A stretch of 64,000 nucleotides of DNA, taken from Volutella citrinella. Lineage: Eukaryota > Ascomycota > Sordariomycetes > Hypocreales > Nectriaceae. The stretch covers positions 2,418,001-2,482,000 of the forward strand of contig JAWZSP010000009.1 in assembly GCA_034401135.1 (NCBI GenBank), given 5' to 3'. Shown here one piece after another: positions 21,717 through 31,756 of this stretch. Each line of letters begins with the position of its first letter. Positions within the stretch are counted from its first letter, which is position 1. The translations under genes and the position numbers were made by a program. A model generated the notes under the pieces. That model was not told where the DNA came from, did not search any database, and was given only the letters and a program-made list of their open reading frames with translations.

Positions 21717-23225
21717 ATGTTTCCGTTCAGCCTCTTCAAGTTGAGACTCATGGCCCCGCTGCGCGTTTTGCTCTTTCTTCTGGCAGAGCAATGTTTTGCT
21801 GCTTATGCCATCCAGAGCGACTGGTAAGGCCCTCGATGCCAATTGATAAGAGAGGTGTTGGACCTTGCTAACTCAAGCCTAGTGAGCCTCTTAGACTATT
21901 GAGTTGGTGAATATCATTAATCTCATATGACTAGGCACCACAGAGCAAAGGAACTTTCTGGAGGAAGGATTTGGAAACGCTCTCCAGTTGACAACTACCG
22001 CCCGTGGTCGAATGGACGATCCGGCAAACCACAAGGACCTCCAGCTCTTTGACTGGCTGTTCGGATCACACACCAACGAAGGAGACCGAAATAGATTGAG
22101 AAGTTAGTTTTGATCTGGCCCAGACACCCCGTTGATACATCTAAAATCATTCACTAACATTCATATAGATGCCCTCGTGGGCATTGCGGAGAACGCAGAA
22201 CCCCTCGCGCAAGGAGCAGTCCCTAGCGGAGGGGGGCCAGGGAGTTCCGACGTTGTAAGTACAATGCTGAGCTGTGAAAATGCGAATGCAAGTAGCTGAG
22301 CACTAACACGCGCTCCAGCTTGTCTTCTGCACACTTGATCGCTTCAGAACTGGCAACAGTGGCCGGACGTACGACCCAGGTAAGCAAATGGAGACCGCCC
22401 CCCTGTGTCTATGGATTCCACATAAGGTACAGCGATTTTAATTTGAACATTTAGCCACGAGCCATTTTTCAGAAAAGATTGATTGCGCTTTGTCGACCGC
22501 CTGGACCATTAGGCCTCAGAATCTTCGTGATGAGCCACACACACCGGACACGCTTCAAATCTGTCCTTGGCTCCTGGAATACGCCATGAGGAGGCCGTTC
22601 CGGTTCCAGGCCAATATGAACTTCTGGTCAGCGGTGCCAACAGCAAGGGAGATCTTTGCCAAGATATTATATACTCCAATTGACATGTTCCAGGGGTTTG
22701 ACAAGGTTTTAATTCATGAGGTATATAGACTGTCCTACGAAACTCGCGCTATTCTTTTACTGACCTGAGACTGAAGCTGTCGCACACATACAGAGGCGGC
22801 TCTAAGCGAGACGTTCCGGACAAGCCCTATGGTGAGCACAATCTGTTCTTGTTGGCAACCGAACAAATGCTAACAGCCTCCCGAGGCTGGAAAAACTGTC
22901 GAAAGCTGTCGACTACAGGCGATGCTCTCAATAATGCTGGTTAGTTTACTGATTGAACTTGGATTACACTGGGGTCTGACTTCCCCTTCTAGATTCTATC
23001 GCACTCTATGCTTCCATTTCTGGGGGAATATTTCTCCATGGCGGGACAATCAATGAAGACGGCACTTTTGTCCTTCGCAATCGACAAGGCGATCAACAAG
23101 GCGATCAACAACAGGGCAATGCGAAAATCAAAAGGACTGACCAGCGCGCCACGATTCTCAGGACCATCAAACGAAAAGTCTCGCAGTTTGATGCCATGGA
23201 GCTCAAGGGACGGCCACTATTGTGA
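21717..23225 (+). CDS. Secreted HExxH zinc metalloprotease-like protein
   Basis: Nine exons, join(21717..21823, 21883..21902, 21935..22102, 22169..22254, 22319..22379, 22455..22720, 22777..22831, 22877..22939, 22993..23225), 352 aa, phases all consistent. A signal peptide sits at residues 1-30 (MAPLRVLLFLLAEQCFAAYA within it). The second exon is only 20 nt and uses a GTTGGT donor. The zinc motif HELSHT is created across the exon 6/7 junction (H235, E236, H239), followed by YRGGSKRDVP and GWKNCRKLS with NNADSIALYAS, where an Asp may be the third ligand as in M35-type aspzincins. The C-terminal tail is Gln/Arg-rich. Likely an extracellular peptidase. The family is close to fungal M35-like 'putative peptidase' proteins, but I cannot name the subfamily. 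Confidence 0.78.
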
Positions 23226-23464
23226 GGCTATTTAGGGCATCGTCTGCCAGGTCGGGGTCAAGGATGAGACTTATGGTGCAAATCGTCTGAGCATATTTGG
23301 GTAATAAAAGTACCCGTTATGTCTTCAATCTGCCGATTCTGCCCTGTTACCTGGGCAGGGAGGTTTGTTTTTGGATAGAGTATGAGTATGGTAGAAAATG
23401 CCTTCAATTGCTCCTCCGGCGATGCTGATACACAGGTGAATTATAGAATGCATTTATTGGGTAT

Positions 23465-24321
23465 CTATGGGTTGTAGTCTACCACTGGTCGGCGAGTTAT
23501 AGTACATGGGAGCTCCTCTTCCCGTGTTGAGGGCGCAGCAGGCCAGGGGAGGACAAGTTCAAAGTATGAGGGACGGGTTAGTCTCTTGACACTATGCCAC
23601 AAAGCCCATTCGAGATCGGTGAATTCGTCAGGGGAGGAGAACCATCTTCCAACTGTCAGCTCGATCCGTAGCCATCGGAGCCCTTCTATAGTTGCCAGGG
23701 TATCAATTACTCTCAGCCAAACAATCTCATCCTTGAGAACGGGCTTTGGGCCCCCCCAGTAAGGCTGCTTGCTGTGGTCGATGTGAAGGTCGAGGGGGCG
23801 AGGAAGTTCCCGACTGAGGTTGATGTGGGCAATATGTGTGAAATGCGGTATCCGTTTCGACATTTTCGTAAGAACATTTGACGAGAACACGATGTCGAAA
23901 AAGGTCTCTCGGTAGAGCGCATCTATGCATTCAAAGTATCTTGAATAGGGATCAGCAGTAGTTGACAAACAGGACATGTCATCACACACATCTTCTTGCA
24001 CGTTAATAGTAACGACAGATGATCGTATCGTATACGCGGTCCACTGTAGTTAACTACATGATTGCCATTGGAAAAATCATCGTTTTTCCACTCCAAGAGT
24101 TCCCAAGCCCGGAGGGTGCCCGTGGGCTGCGACATGCAGATGAGAGGCGAATGGGCGCGGAAGTATGTCGTCCAAATCAATCGACGCAATTCGGGGGGCA
24201 ATCGACAGAGAAATGATGCATCCTGGTCTTTGGAATGGCGAGGCGATATGGGGCTGGGGGGGAGAAAAGGCACCAGCCTGCGAGCTCTCGCGGCGAGGCC
24301 GTGTAAACTGAGACTCGGCAT
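23465..24321 (-). CDS. DUF7730-like protein
   Basis: Two exons, complement(join(23465..23939, 23990..24321)), 268 aa. The 50-nt intron has donor GTGTGA and acceptor TTCAAG, phase 2, and its removal creates LLLTCKKIYFECIDALYRET, the hallmark of the many fungal DUF7730/F-box-neighbour proteins, following CRLPPELRRLIWTTYF. The remainder contains NLSRELPRPLDLHI and LRWLRIEL, as expected for this family. No signal peptide or membrane span. Molecular role is unknown for the family. A RIP-mutated copy of its 5' portion and promoter lies at about 55730-55956, so the gene was once duplicated. Confidence 0.75.
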
Positions 24322-25087
24322 GGCGGCAGCGTGAGTGAAGGTGGCCGAGTGGTGGAAATTGGGCGGGGAGCAGTGGAATATTTATTAACCAGCAGATCTG
24401 CCTTATTCAGCCCAAGGTACAGACCCAGGGGCTGTCCAGCGGGTGGGGGCGGCCGGCCTGAATGGGGACCTGGGGCGCAGCAATGCACAACCAACACACA
24501 GTGCTAGGTTTGGGAATACGGCAAAAGGGAATGGCGTGATGGTCTGAGTTGGTCAGCTCTCCTGCTCAGCCTGCACTGTTGGTTGTGCAAAGATGTTAGC
24601 TGCTCAGAGGGTCGCGCTCCTCTCCAGCGGACACACATTAAGGTACGCTACGGTCGCTACCTGGAGAAAGCCACACCGAGTGATAATGCTGCTGTCTCAT
24701 TATTTGCAGTCACAATTGAGATTCGCTATATTCCATCTATGCGCAGGCGAAAGATGGGCTGAATCCAGGGCTCATAAAGGCGTCTGTTAAGGTCGGGCTG
24801 CAACGGCCGACACCCATACCGAGCGAGTCACCATGCCACAGCCCAACTGTAGGTTTGGTGAGACGTGCCCATCATGGTGAACTGGTGCGGCACCGTCAAC
24901 CCGCTAGACATTTTTCGTTCTAGCTGGCAACAAGGATATTTGCGAGCAGCCTTTTAAGATCAAACAAGCGATTTCCAAGGACTATGTCGTTTTCTCAACC
25001 CACAGCTAAAGAGTAGCTCGAGGAAACTTGCAGCCTCCGAAAAGAATACAATAGTCGACGTCCATGTCAACCGCCCATCGTCCGCCA
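24322..25087. other. Intergenic; carries duplicated segments shared with 55.7-56.5 kb
   Basis: No gene supported. Sequence up to about 24392 matches 55920-55956 in the same orientation, and 24446-24566 matches 56417-56542 in inverted orientation at high identity. ACTGTTGGTTGTGC occurs again near 24575. Confidence 0.6.
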
Positions 25088-27153
25088 TTACACCACCGCT
25101 AACCATCCACAGGGACACCCCCCTTCTGAAGATCTTGCCAGTACAACAATCATGGTCTTGTCCCGGACCACAGGCACCATGGTCTTCTCCCGAATACTCC
25201 TCTCCGGCGGCTGGGTGGTCTCTGAAAGACATCTGAATGTAAAATGCCCGTTGCTTCCGCCCTCCTCAACCTGCACAAGTTCCTCCTCAACTTCTTGGCC
25301 GTTGATGGTAATCTCTAAAACTGGCTTTGCATCAACTCCTTGAGCAGAATCAAGTCTTACAGACCCTTCAACTGTTACTTGCAGACACCCAGCAGCAACA
25401 GGCGTTGTCTCACAACTCTCCACGGTCAGAGTTGGTGGTGCCGGACGCTTGCCAAGACGCCCCTCCAGATCAATGACGTCTGAAATAATAGCAGGTGTGT
25501 TCTTAGGTATAGTCCTCAGTTGCGTGTGCTTCTCAAACGCATTTGCCCACTCAAGCAACCTCACATCATCATACGCGCGGCCGGCAAAGGTCAGTCCCAT
25601 GGGAACGCCCTTGGTGGGGATGAGACCCATAGGCACCGTCACTGAAGGGATGCCCAGGTGTCGAAGTGCTCTGTTACCGTTGCTGTACCAGACTCCGTTC
25701 TTCCATGCGTGTGGTGCCGATTCTGGATTGACATCGGCATCCTGCGGTGCCACATCGCCCTGTGCAGGAAAGACGAAGCAATCGCAGTTGTGTTGCTCAA
25801 GGTAGTTGTCAAACAGCTGCGTGCGCATACCTTCCAGGCTACGTAATGCCTGCTCCAGCTTGGGAGTCTCATAGACGGACAAGGCCTTGGCGTATCCAGC
25901 CAGCCGGCCCCAGTGGATCGAGTTGCCAGGCTGCAGATATTTGAGCTCCGCCTCGGTGCGTGCGGCTTCAGGCCATATCTCCATCTCATCCAAGGCCGAG
26001 AGACTCGGGATGTTCGGGTCTGCATTGTCTCGCAGGAATTTGTCCCAGCCATGAGCCACCAGGGGGCCCTCTCGTACCACTTCCAGTCGTCGGGCAGGCG
26101 GGCACTCCCTTCGGGGAGCAAGTCAGGGTTCTCATAGCCCGTCACTGCCGGGAAGTCTGGCACGGTAATGACCTCGGCACCAAGCTTCTCAAGGTTCTCA
26201 ATAGCATTCCGTAAGAGTTCCTGGACCTCGGCGCTGGTGTAGATGGGGTTTGCCCCGTTTGGAGTTGGACCTCCATTGTACAGGGCGGGAACAGCCACAC
26301 GCAAACCCTTGAGTGAGGTGCACGCGGCGACATTTGAGAATAATTCTTGGCGCGGCAAACCTGCCCAAGGTTTCTCCAGTTTGATAAACGGTTGGTCGCG
26401 CCAAAAGTCGCCCTCTGTGGAAGCATCCAAGGCGGTGATGACCTCGAGGACTCTCAACAGATCGTCCATGGTTCGGGTATGCGGCACAACTACATCGCAG
26501 GTTGGATACAGCGGCCAATTCCCCCGAATCGATATCCATCCTCTAGAAGGGGTGTAGGCGACCAATGCGTTGCTGGATGCTGGGGAACGCCCCGAAGACA
26601 CAGTTTCCTCCCCCATGCCAAAGGCGGCCATTGATGCGGCAGTTGAGACAGCAGAACCGTTGGACGAGCCAGACGCCCATGCAGCAGCGAGGTAGTTCAG
26701 ATTATAGGGATTTTCTGCGCGGCCATAAACACCTCGTTGCATTCCTCCGTATGCTACCGGGGGCATATTGGTGCGACCTAGCAGGATGCCGCCGGCTGCT
26801 CTGATAGCAGCCACGGTGAATGCATCTTCGTTGGCGATGAGGTCCTTGAAAGCGGGCGACCCGCTAGCTGCAGTCATGCCCTGGACTTTGTAGCTGTCCT
26901 TGACGGTGAATGGGATGCCCTCGAGTGGCCGTACGGGCTGGCCAGACATTCTGCGGTGATCCGAGGCCGCGGCTTCAGTAAAGACCGCATTATTCAGGAT
27001 GGGAATCGCATTCAGGCCCAGGCCCTGACAGTCGTAAGTTGCAACTCGGCGAAGATAGCGCGCCACGAGCTCGCCACTGGTCAAAGCCCCTGAGGAGAGC
27101 GCATTTTGAAGCTGCTCAATGGATGCATCAACTAGGTTGAGTGTGTTGGACAT
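25088..27153 (-). pseudogene. Amidase-signature family protein with a single-base frameshift
   Basis: From ATG 27153 the frame encodes an amidase-signature enzyme: catalytic Lys in IPFTVKDSYKVQGMTAASGS, Ser-rich core ASGSSNGSA, and a downstream EETVSSGRSPASSNALVAYT block. At about 26061-26070 the reading must jump: PDDWKWYER continues as GPLVAHGWDKFLRDNADPN in another frame, so one G is missing in a GGGCCCCC run. Past the break the domain continues normally (AKALSVYETPKLEQAL, GIPSVTVPMGLIPTKGVPMG) followed by a beta-rich C-terminal extension of about 130 aa ending at 25088. A 54-nt intron with weak signals (GTGGCT...CCCGAG) could also skip the break but would delete conserved-looking sequence. 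If the shift is real the enzyme is dead; homopolymer error is the alternative. Such enzymes hydrolyse amides to acid plus ammonia. Confidence 0.75.
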
Positions 27154-27449
27154 TGCGGAAACGACGTCGTTGTGAACCAGTCTTGAGAATACCAACAGTC
27201 ACCGAGCTCGAGCAGCACCTATCATGGGTGTAAAAGAGTTGTGCAAGTCTTTAGCTGGTCTTGAGCGGCGTGTGGGACACCTGACCAGACATTCTCTCCT
27301 CTACAAGTATCTGTACATAAAGCACCGAGTGGAGAAGGCAAGGGTTGCAAGCCACTCCAATCCCCATTCAATTTTCTGTCGCATGGAGCTGCCAGTTCTG
27401 CTCATCGACCCGACCGTCGCGTCGCTTGTCGGCTATCAGTCCTCAAGTT

Positions 27450-28136
27450 CCGCATTATCTACCTCGAAGAGCCAGCCAAGGCGGTTCTTGCGCCTTATCT
27501 GGACCTTGAGCATGCCGGCAATGTCACCAGCTCCACCCCCCGGACCCCTCGCCAGGCTCGAGTCCACTTTGACACGGCTCATGGCGGCAAGTCCCCGCAG
27601 TCACACGAGGCCATTGTCGACCTCGACGCAAGGGAGATTAAGCACATTGAGTCTGTCCGAGCAGATGCCCAGCCGGCCTTCACAAGGTATGTCTAGAACA
27701 AAAGAGCCGACTGACACGATAACATGGACTGATGCCACTTCGTAGCGAGGAGCTTGATGATGTCCGTATCATTTGCAGGGACTCGCCCGTCTTGAAGGAG
27801 CGCATCGCCAGGTTCAACCTTCCCCGAGGCTTCGAGGTCGTCGTCGAGCCTTGGCCCTATGGCGGCCTTGATGCCGCTGACGACCCGAACCGTCGACACA
27901 TGCAAGCCCTGATTTACGCCGTCGAGACGAAGAATCGCGAGTCCAACTTCTGGGGATACCCGCTGCCCATCATCCCCGTCATCGACGCTGAGACACGCGA
28001 GGTCATCCGCATCCACGAGGTAGCTACGGGCGGCGGCGATGACCCTCACACCTTTGCCGAGGGCGAATACGCCAACGTCAACATCGACCACAGAATCCGG
28101 CGTCGGTCGAGAACTGGGATCATATGCTCTGGATAA
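27450..28136 (+). pseudogene. Copper amine oxidase fragment (N-terminal domains only)
   Basis: Two exon remnants, about 27450..27686 and 27746..28136, joined by a 59-nt intron (GTATGT donor, TTCGTAG acceptor). They encode KFRIIYLEEPAKAVLAPYLD and ARVHFDTAHGGKSPQSHEAI, then RFNLPRGFEVVVEPWPYGG and ALIYAVETKNRESNFWGYP, typical of the N2/N3 domains of fungal primary-amine oxidases. The frame ends at 28136 after EGEYANVNIDHRIRRR. The whole catalytic domain, with the Tyr that becomes topaquinone and the copper-binding histidines, is missing, and the 5' end has no convincing start. It is a truncated remnant that cannot be an active oxidase. Confidence 0.8.
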
Positions 28137-28269
28137 CTATACGCAAGTTGAAACCATCAAAGTATACACTGGAGAGCCCTTATTTTAGGATGCTTAAAAG
28201 CCAGACGACTAAGTGCGCAGAGAGTTGCCCAGCAAAAAGATGTTTTGGGACAAGCTTGCCACTAGATAG

Positions 28270-28587
28270 TCATATACACTCTTGTTGAAATTCGATAATA
28301 GAGACGACGATGACAAGAGACTTCTCGAGAATGTCAATTGCCTTCCAAAAATCCTCCTCCGGAATCATAAGAGGCGGCGCAATCCGGATCCTGCCGTTCA
28401 CGCCGATGATGGTAACGCCACGCTTGAGCATTAGAGCCATTAGTCTCTCTGCCGTCACCCTTTCTTTAGCTTCCGTGCCAGTGATATGCAGGGAAACAAA
28501 CAGCCCTTTCCCAGCCGCCTGGATGGAGGCATAAGGGCTGCTGATTGAAGAAAGGCGCTCGAGTAATTTGGCTCCCAACCGTATCAT
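28270..28587 (-). pseudogene. Class-III aminotransferase C-terminal fragment
   Basis: About 105 codons ending at 28270 encode GAKLLERLSSISSPYASIQA, GKGLFVSLHITGTEAKERVT and LMLKRGVTIIGVNGRIRIAP, followed by MIPEEDFWKAIDILEKSL. This is the C-terminal end of PLP-dependent class-III aminotransferases (ornithine or GABA transaminase type). The large domain with the PLP lysine is absent upstream. It lies head to head with the copper amine oxidase remnant. Confidence 0.75.
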
Positions 28588-28889
28588 GGTGTAAGTCGGT
28601 TGCTCCGGCTCGTCCAGCTGTCAGGGTCGACTCGAAGGGGCGCTTAGATCAACGGACAAAGCGCTAGGAATTTGATACTATCAATCCAGGTTACAAAGAC
28701 TTAGCGCAGCGCTTAGATTGCGCAGAGCTGGGTGGAGACTGATGGGGCGAAAACTGGGCCAACAAGAGTCTAATCGTTCGAGGAAAAACCCCGCTCTGAC
28801 CACCCAAAACACCCGGCTGCCTCGGTTGTCTGCGGGCGCGGAAGCCGGGGAAAACATCCTTGGATTGCAGCAGGCATCTTGTTTTCCCT

Positions 28890-28950
28890 GGGGACCCTCT
28901 TGAAGCACATGCAGAAAGTCGGGGTCGAGAAGCTTATAGTGCTACCCTGA
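28890..28950 (-). pseudogene. Broken duplicate of the cupin gene's 3' end
   Basis: The minus strand encodes GSTISFSTPTFCMCFKRVP, nearly the same as GSTITFWTPNFCVCFKTTP of the cupin gene about 530 bp to the right. No other part of the cupin is recognisable, so it is a fragment of a tandem copy. Confidence 0.65.
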
Positions 28951-29434
28951 ATCATTATCTTGCAGCATTCCCACCAGACACGCAACTCAACGCGCACTAT
29001 TGAAGCTCGTCCTGTTCGCAAATCTGTACAAGTTGGCAATACGCTGAAACCCATCTTAGAGCTCTCAGGAGAAGAACTGCCCAAGGCCTCGGGAATGATG
29101 AAATTAGCGGGCTGGTGCAGTTTGTATTTTGGCCTCTGCCTCCCAGGCCTTCCGTTTGTGGCTAATCAAGCTTGTCACCATGTTTGCTGCTTAGGACTAC
29201 GCAGATGATGAGGGATAGTGTAAATTCTGTGACTACCCCATATCAAATCATTCTGCTCCCCCCTGATTTACAGAAGAGACCTTTCCGTCATTTGTCGGGC
29301 AAAGGTTAAGAGTCTTGTGAAATTTTAGTTTAGCTTTCTCAAAAGAAGGTCCATTTCGATGTTTATTCTGAGCCTAACATGATGCGATGCAGGTGTGTCT
29401 TTCGATGGACTACGGTTACATGTCCTCCAAATAC

Positions 29435-29931
29435 CTAGTACTTATTGTACCTTGGGGTTGTCTTGAAGCACACGCAGAAGTTTGGCGTCCAAAAAGTGAT
29501 GGTGCTTCCCCGCGCGACCCAAAAGGTGTCTCCAGCATTCAGGGTAACAGTAGCTCCAGTTTCATCCCGCATTACGTAGGTCCCTTTCCCGGGTTAGTTC
29601 CAGACACATTTGTATGATTACCAAGACTCCTATGAGAGACCTACCTTTGACCACAATACCAGCCTCGTCGTACTCATAGGTTGGTGCTGGCACTGGCTCA
29701 TCGGTAGTCTCCATGAAGAACATTGTGGCAGACAAAGGGTTCGCAATCGTGGTCTGGGGGTCGGTGCCGAATACATCACCTAAAACAAACTTCGATCAGC
29801 ATACACTACAGGCTTTTAACATGAGTTTCCAGATGCGTACCCATGAAGATTTGAGGAGGGGCTTGGGGAATCTTCTCTGACAAGGGGGGCACCTTGTGGA
29901 AGGCAGACTCGCGTTTGAATGAAACTGGCAT
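29435..29931 (-). CDS. Small EutQ-like cupin protein
   Basis: Three exons, complement(join(29435..29583, 29645..29779, 29841..29931)), 124 aa with consistent phases; introns of 61 nt each have GTACGC/GTAGGT donors. The product starts MPVSFKRESAFHKVPPLSEK. Residues about 70-115 form one cupin motif (GTYVMRDETGATVTLNAGDT, then FWVARGSTITFWTPNFCVCF) matching the RmlC-fold 'EutQ-like' group, often found next to amine-degrading enzymes. No signal peptide. In this neighbourhood of amidase, amine oxidase and aminotransferase remnants it may have served amine catabolism; that is inference from position. It appears intact while its partners are broken. Confidence 0.72.
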
Positions 29932-30582
29932 GATGTCGATGCAATGGCTGATTGTCCTGACCGAACAAGAGTGCAATGTCGGATCTCGGTATGCTGGTGG
30001 TGACTGCTTTTAAAGACCTCAGGGGTTCTGCGAGAGGAGGTTCGGGTCAGTGGACGGGCCCGGGCGACCTTCGGATAGGCGCTAATCGGATCAACCAGCC
30101 GGTTAATGGAAGGCGGCCGCCTGGGTCCAGCGAATCCACATACGACACTACAACCATGTACTTATCTTCGGTCTGGAAGTTCTTGGAACATCATCGGCGC
30201 TAAGATAGCTCGCGCTTAGATCTATCGCTAGCGAGATCGATATATGTGTGAAATGTTGTGTAAACCCCGGGAACCCGCGGAGTCCGAGGTGCGGGGGATC
30301 CTGGGAATTTCTGCTACTGGGAAGACATGCACGTGCTTTCCCACCTGGCCGATTTGCTGAGGCAGGGAGAGAGAGCGCTTACATCAAATAAGAATTTTGA
30401 TCTCCTGCCCCGATTCTGTAGATGGCGCTTGGACAAAATCCATCAGCAGTTCTGTCGGGAGTTTGAATGACCGGTTGCCCTTCAAACAATTATTACCCTC
30501 CCCCTCCCCCCCGGCCGACAGGCAAAGCCAATCTGTGTCCGGTATCAATTTGTCAGGATTCCTTGCAACGGCTGTACATACA
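29932..30582. other. Divergent intergenic region
   Basis: Holds the promoters of the leftward cupin gene and the rightward SDR gene. A C-rich run (about 30498-30513) precedes the SDR start. The SDR frame is open upstream of its ATG but without signs of coding. Confidence 0.5.
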
Positions 30583-31443
30583 ATGACAAAGACAGTCCTC
30601 ATCACAGGTTGCTCGGATGGAGGGCTCGGCGCTGCTCTCTGTCTTGCATTTCATGAGCAGGGGCATCGAGTCTTCGCTACCGCGAGAAACCCGGAAAAGA
30701 TGGCCACCCTCGCCACCATGGACGATATCGTCCTTTTGACCCTTGACGTTACCTCCGACCAATCTGTTGAAGAGTGTGCCAGTCAAGTGGCGAAGCTCAC
30801 CGGGGGGGCCCTCGACGTGCTAATCAACAATGCGGGCCGCGACTATTTCCAACCACTCCTTGACTCCACAATCGATGACGCCAAAGAACTTTTCGACACC
30901 AATGTTTACGCGATTTTACGCGTCTCCAAGGCATTTGTGCCACTTCTACGCAAGTCCCAAAACCGCCCCCTGATCGCCAACAATACATCTGTATGTGCGG
31001 TGATCCCAGTCCCTTATAACGGCGTGTATAATGCTTCGAAAGCCGCGGCGTCGATGCTCACCGACAACCTACGGATCGAGCTATCGCCTCTGAAAATTCG
31101 AGTTGTCGAGCTCAGGACTGGCGCGGTCAGCTCCAATATCGTTACAAACAGATCTGTGGAAATGCATCCCTCTAGGGGACTACCCGAGACCTCTCCCTAT
31201 TGGATAATCCGTCATCATATTGAGAGGCTTTCACACGGAGCTGCTGTGAAAGCACGCGTGCCGGCAAAGCAATGGGCAGAAAGCATTGTCAAAGAACTGT
31301 CGAAGAAAAGTGTGCCCGTCCAGGTTTGGAAGGGAGGCGCCGTGCGCTTGCTATGGCTTTCAACCCTCCTGCCAGTGGGTAGTTTGGACAACGGGCTCAA
31401 GAAGGACAGTGGGCTTCTCGAGATGGGGAACTTGATCAAATAG
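30583..31443 (+). CDS. Short-chain dehydrogenase/reductase, AYR1-like
   Basis: A single exon of 286 aa from the ATG at 30583. The Rossmann glycine motif TGCSDGGLG is at residues 8-16, NNAG at 82-85, the catalytic Ser at 136 (NNTSVCAV) and the YxxxK pair at Y149/K153 (YNASK). A hydrophobic C-terminal part (AVRLLWLSTLLPVGSL) suggests membrane association, as in classical SDRs resembling yeast 1-acyl-dihydroxyacetone-phosphate reductase. It should reduce a carbonyl with NADPH; the substrate is unknown. The active-site residues are complete. It is the last intact gene before the 20-kb AT-rich repeat block, whose edge lies about 310 bp downstream. Confidence 0.9.
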   Translation: MTKTVLITGCSDGGLGAALCLAFHEQGHRVFATARNPEKMATLATMDDIVLLTLDVTSDQSVEECASQVAKLTGGALDVLINNAGRDYFQPLLDSTIDDAKELFDTNVYAILRVSKAFVPLLRKSQNRPLIANNTSVCAVIPVPYNGVYNASKAAASMLTDNLRIELSPLKIRVVELRTGAVSSNIVTNRSVEMHPSRGLPETSPYWIIRHHIERLSHGAAVKARVPAKQWAESIVKELSKKSVPVQVWKGGAVRLLWLSTLLPVGSLDNGLKKDSGLLEMGNLIK

Positions 31444-31756
31444 AACTCCAACACAGCAATCTCAGACGTTCTGGGGGTTAAAGAAATGAGGAGACGATGT
31501 TGATTGAAGTTGGATTTGCTTAGGGTGGTTCTCAGCTGCCGGCTACAAGCGATGTTCTGCTGAGGGTAGCAACCTGTGTCAAACTCCTAAGCGCAATGCG
31601 AATTTTTCCACTAATATTCGTGCATTGAGGCCGCAAATAGATTGCAAGAGAGTCTTCCTACACTTGGCTGGTGATCGGGCCAGTTTTGCCGTCTCTAACC
31701 TGTATGACGCCATCACCACAATCGGTAAGATACCACCTGCAGTTGAGGAGGTAAAA

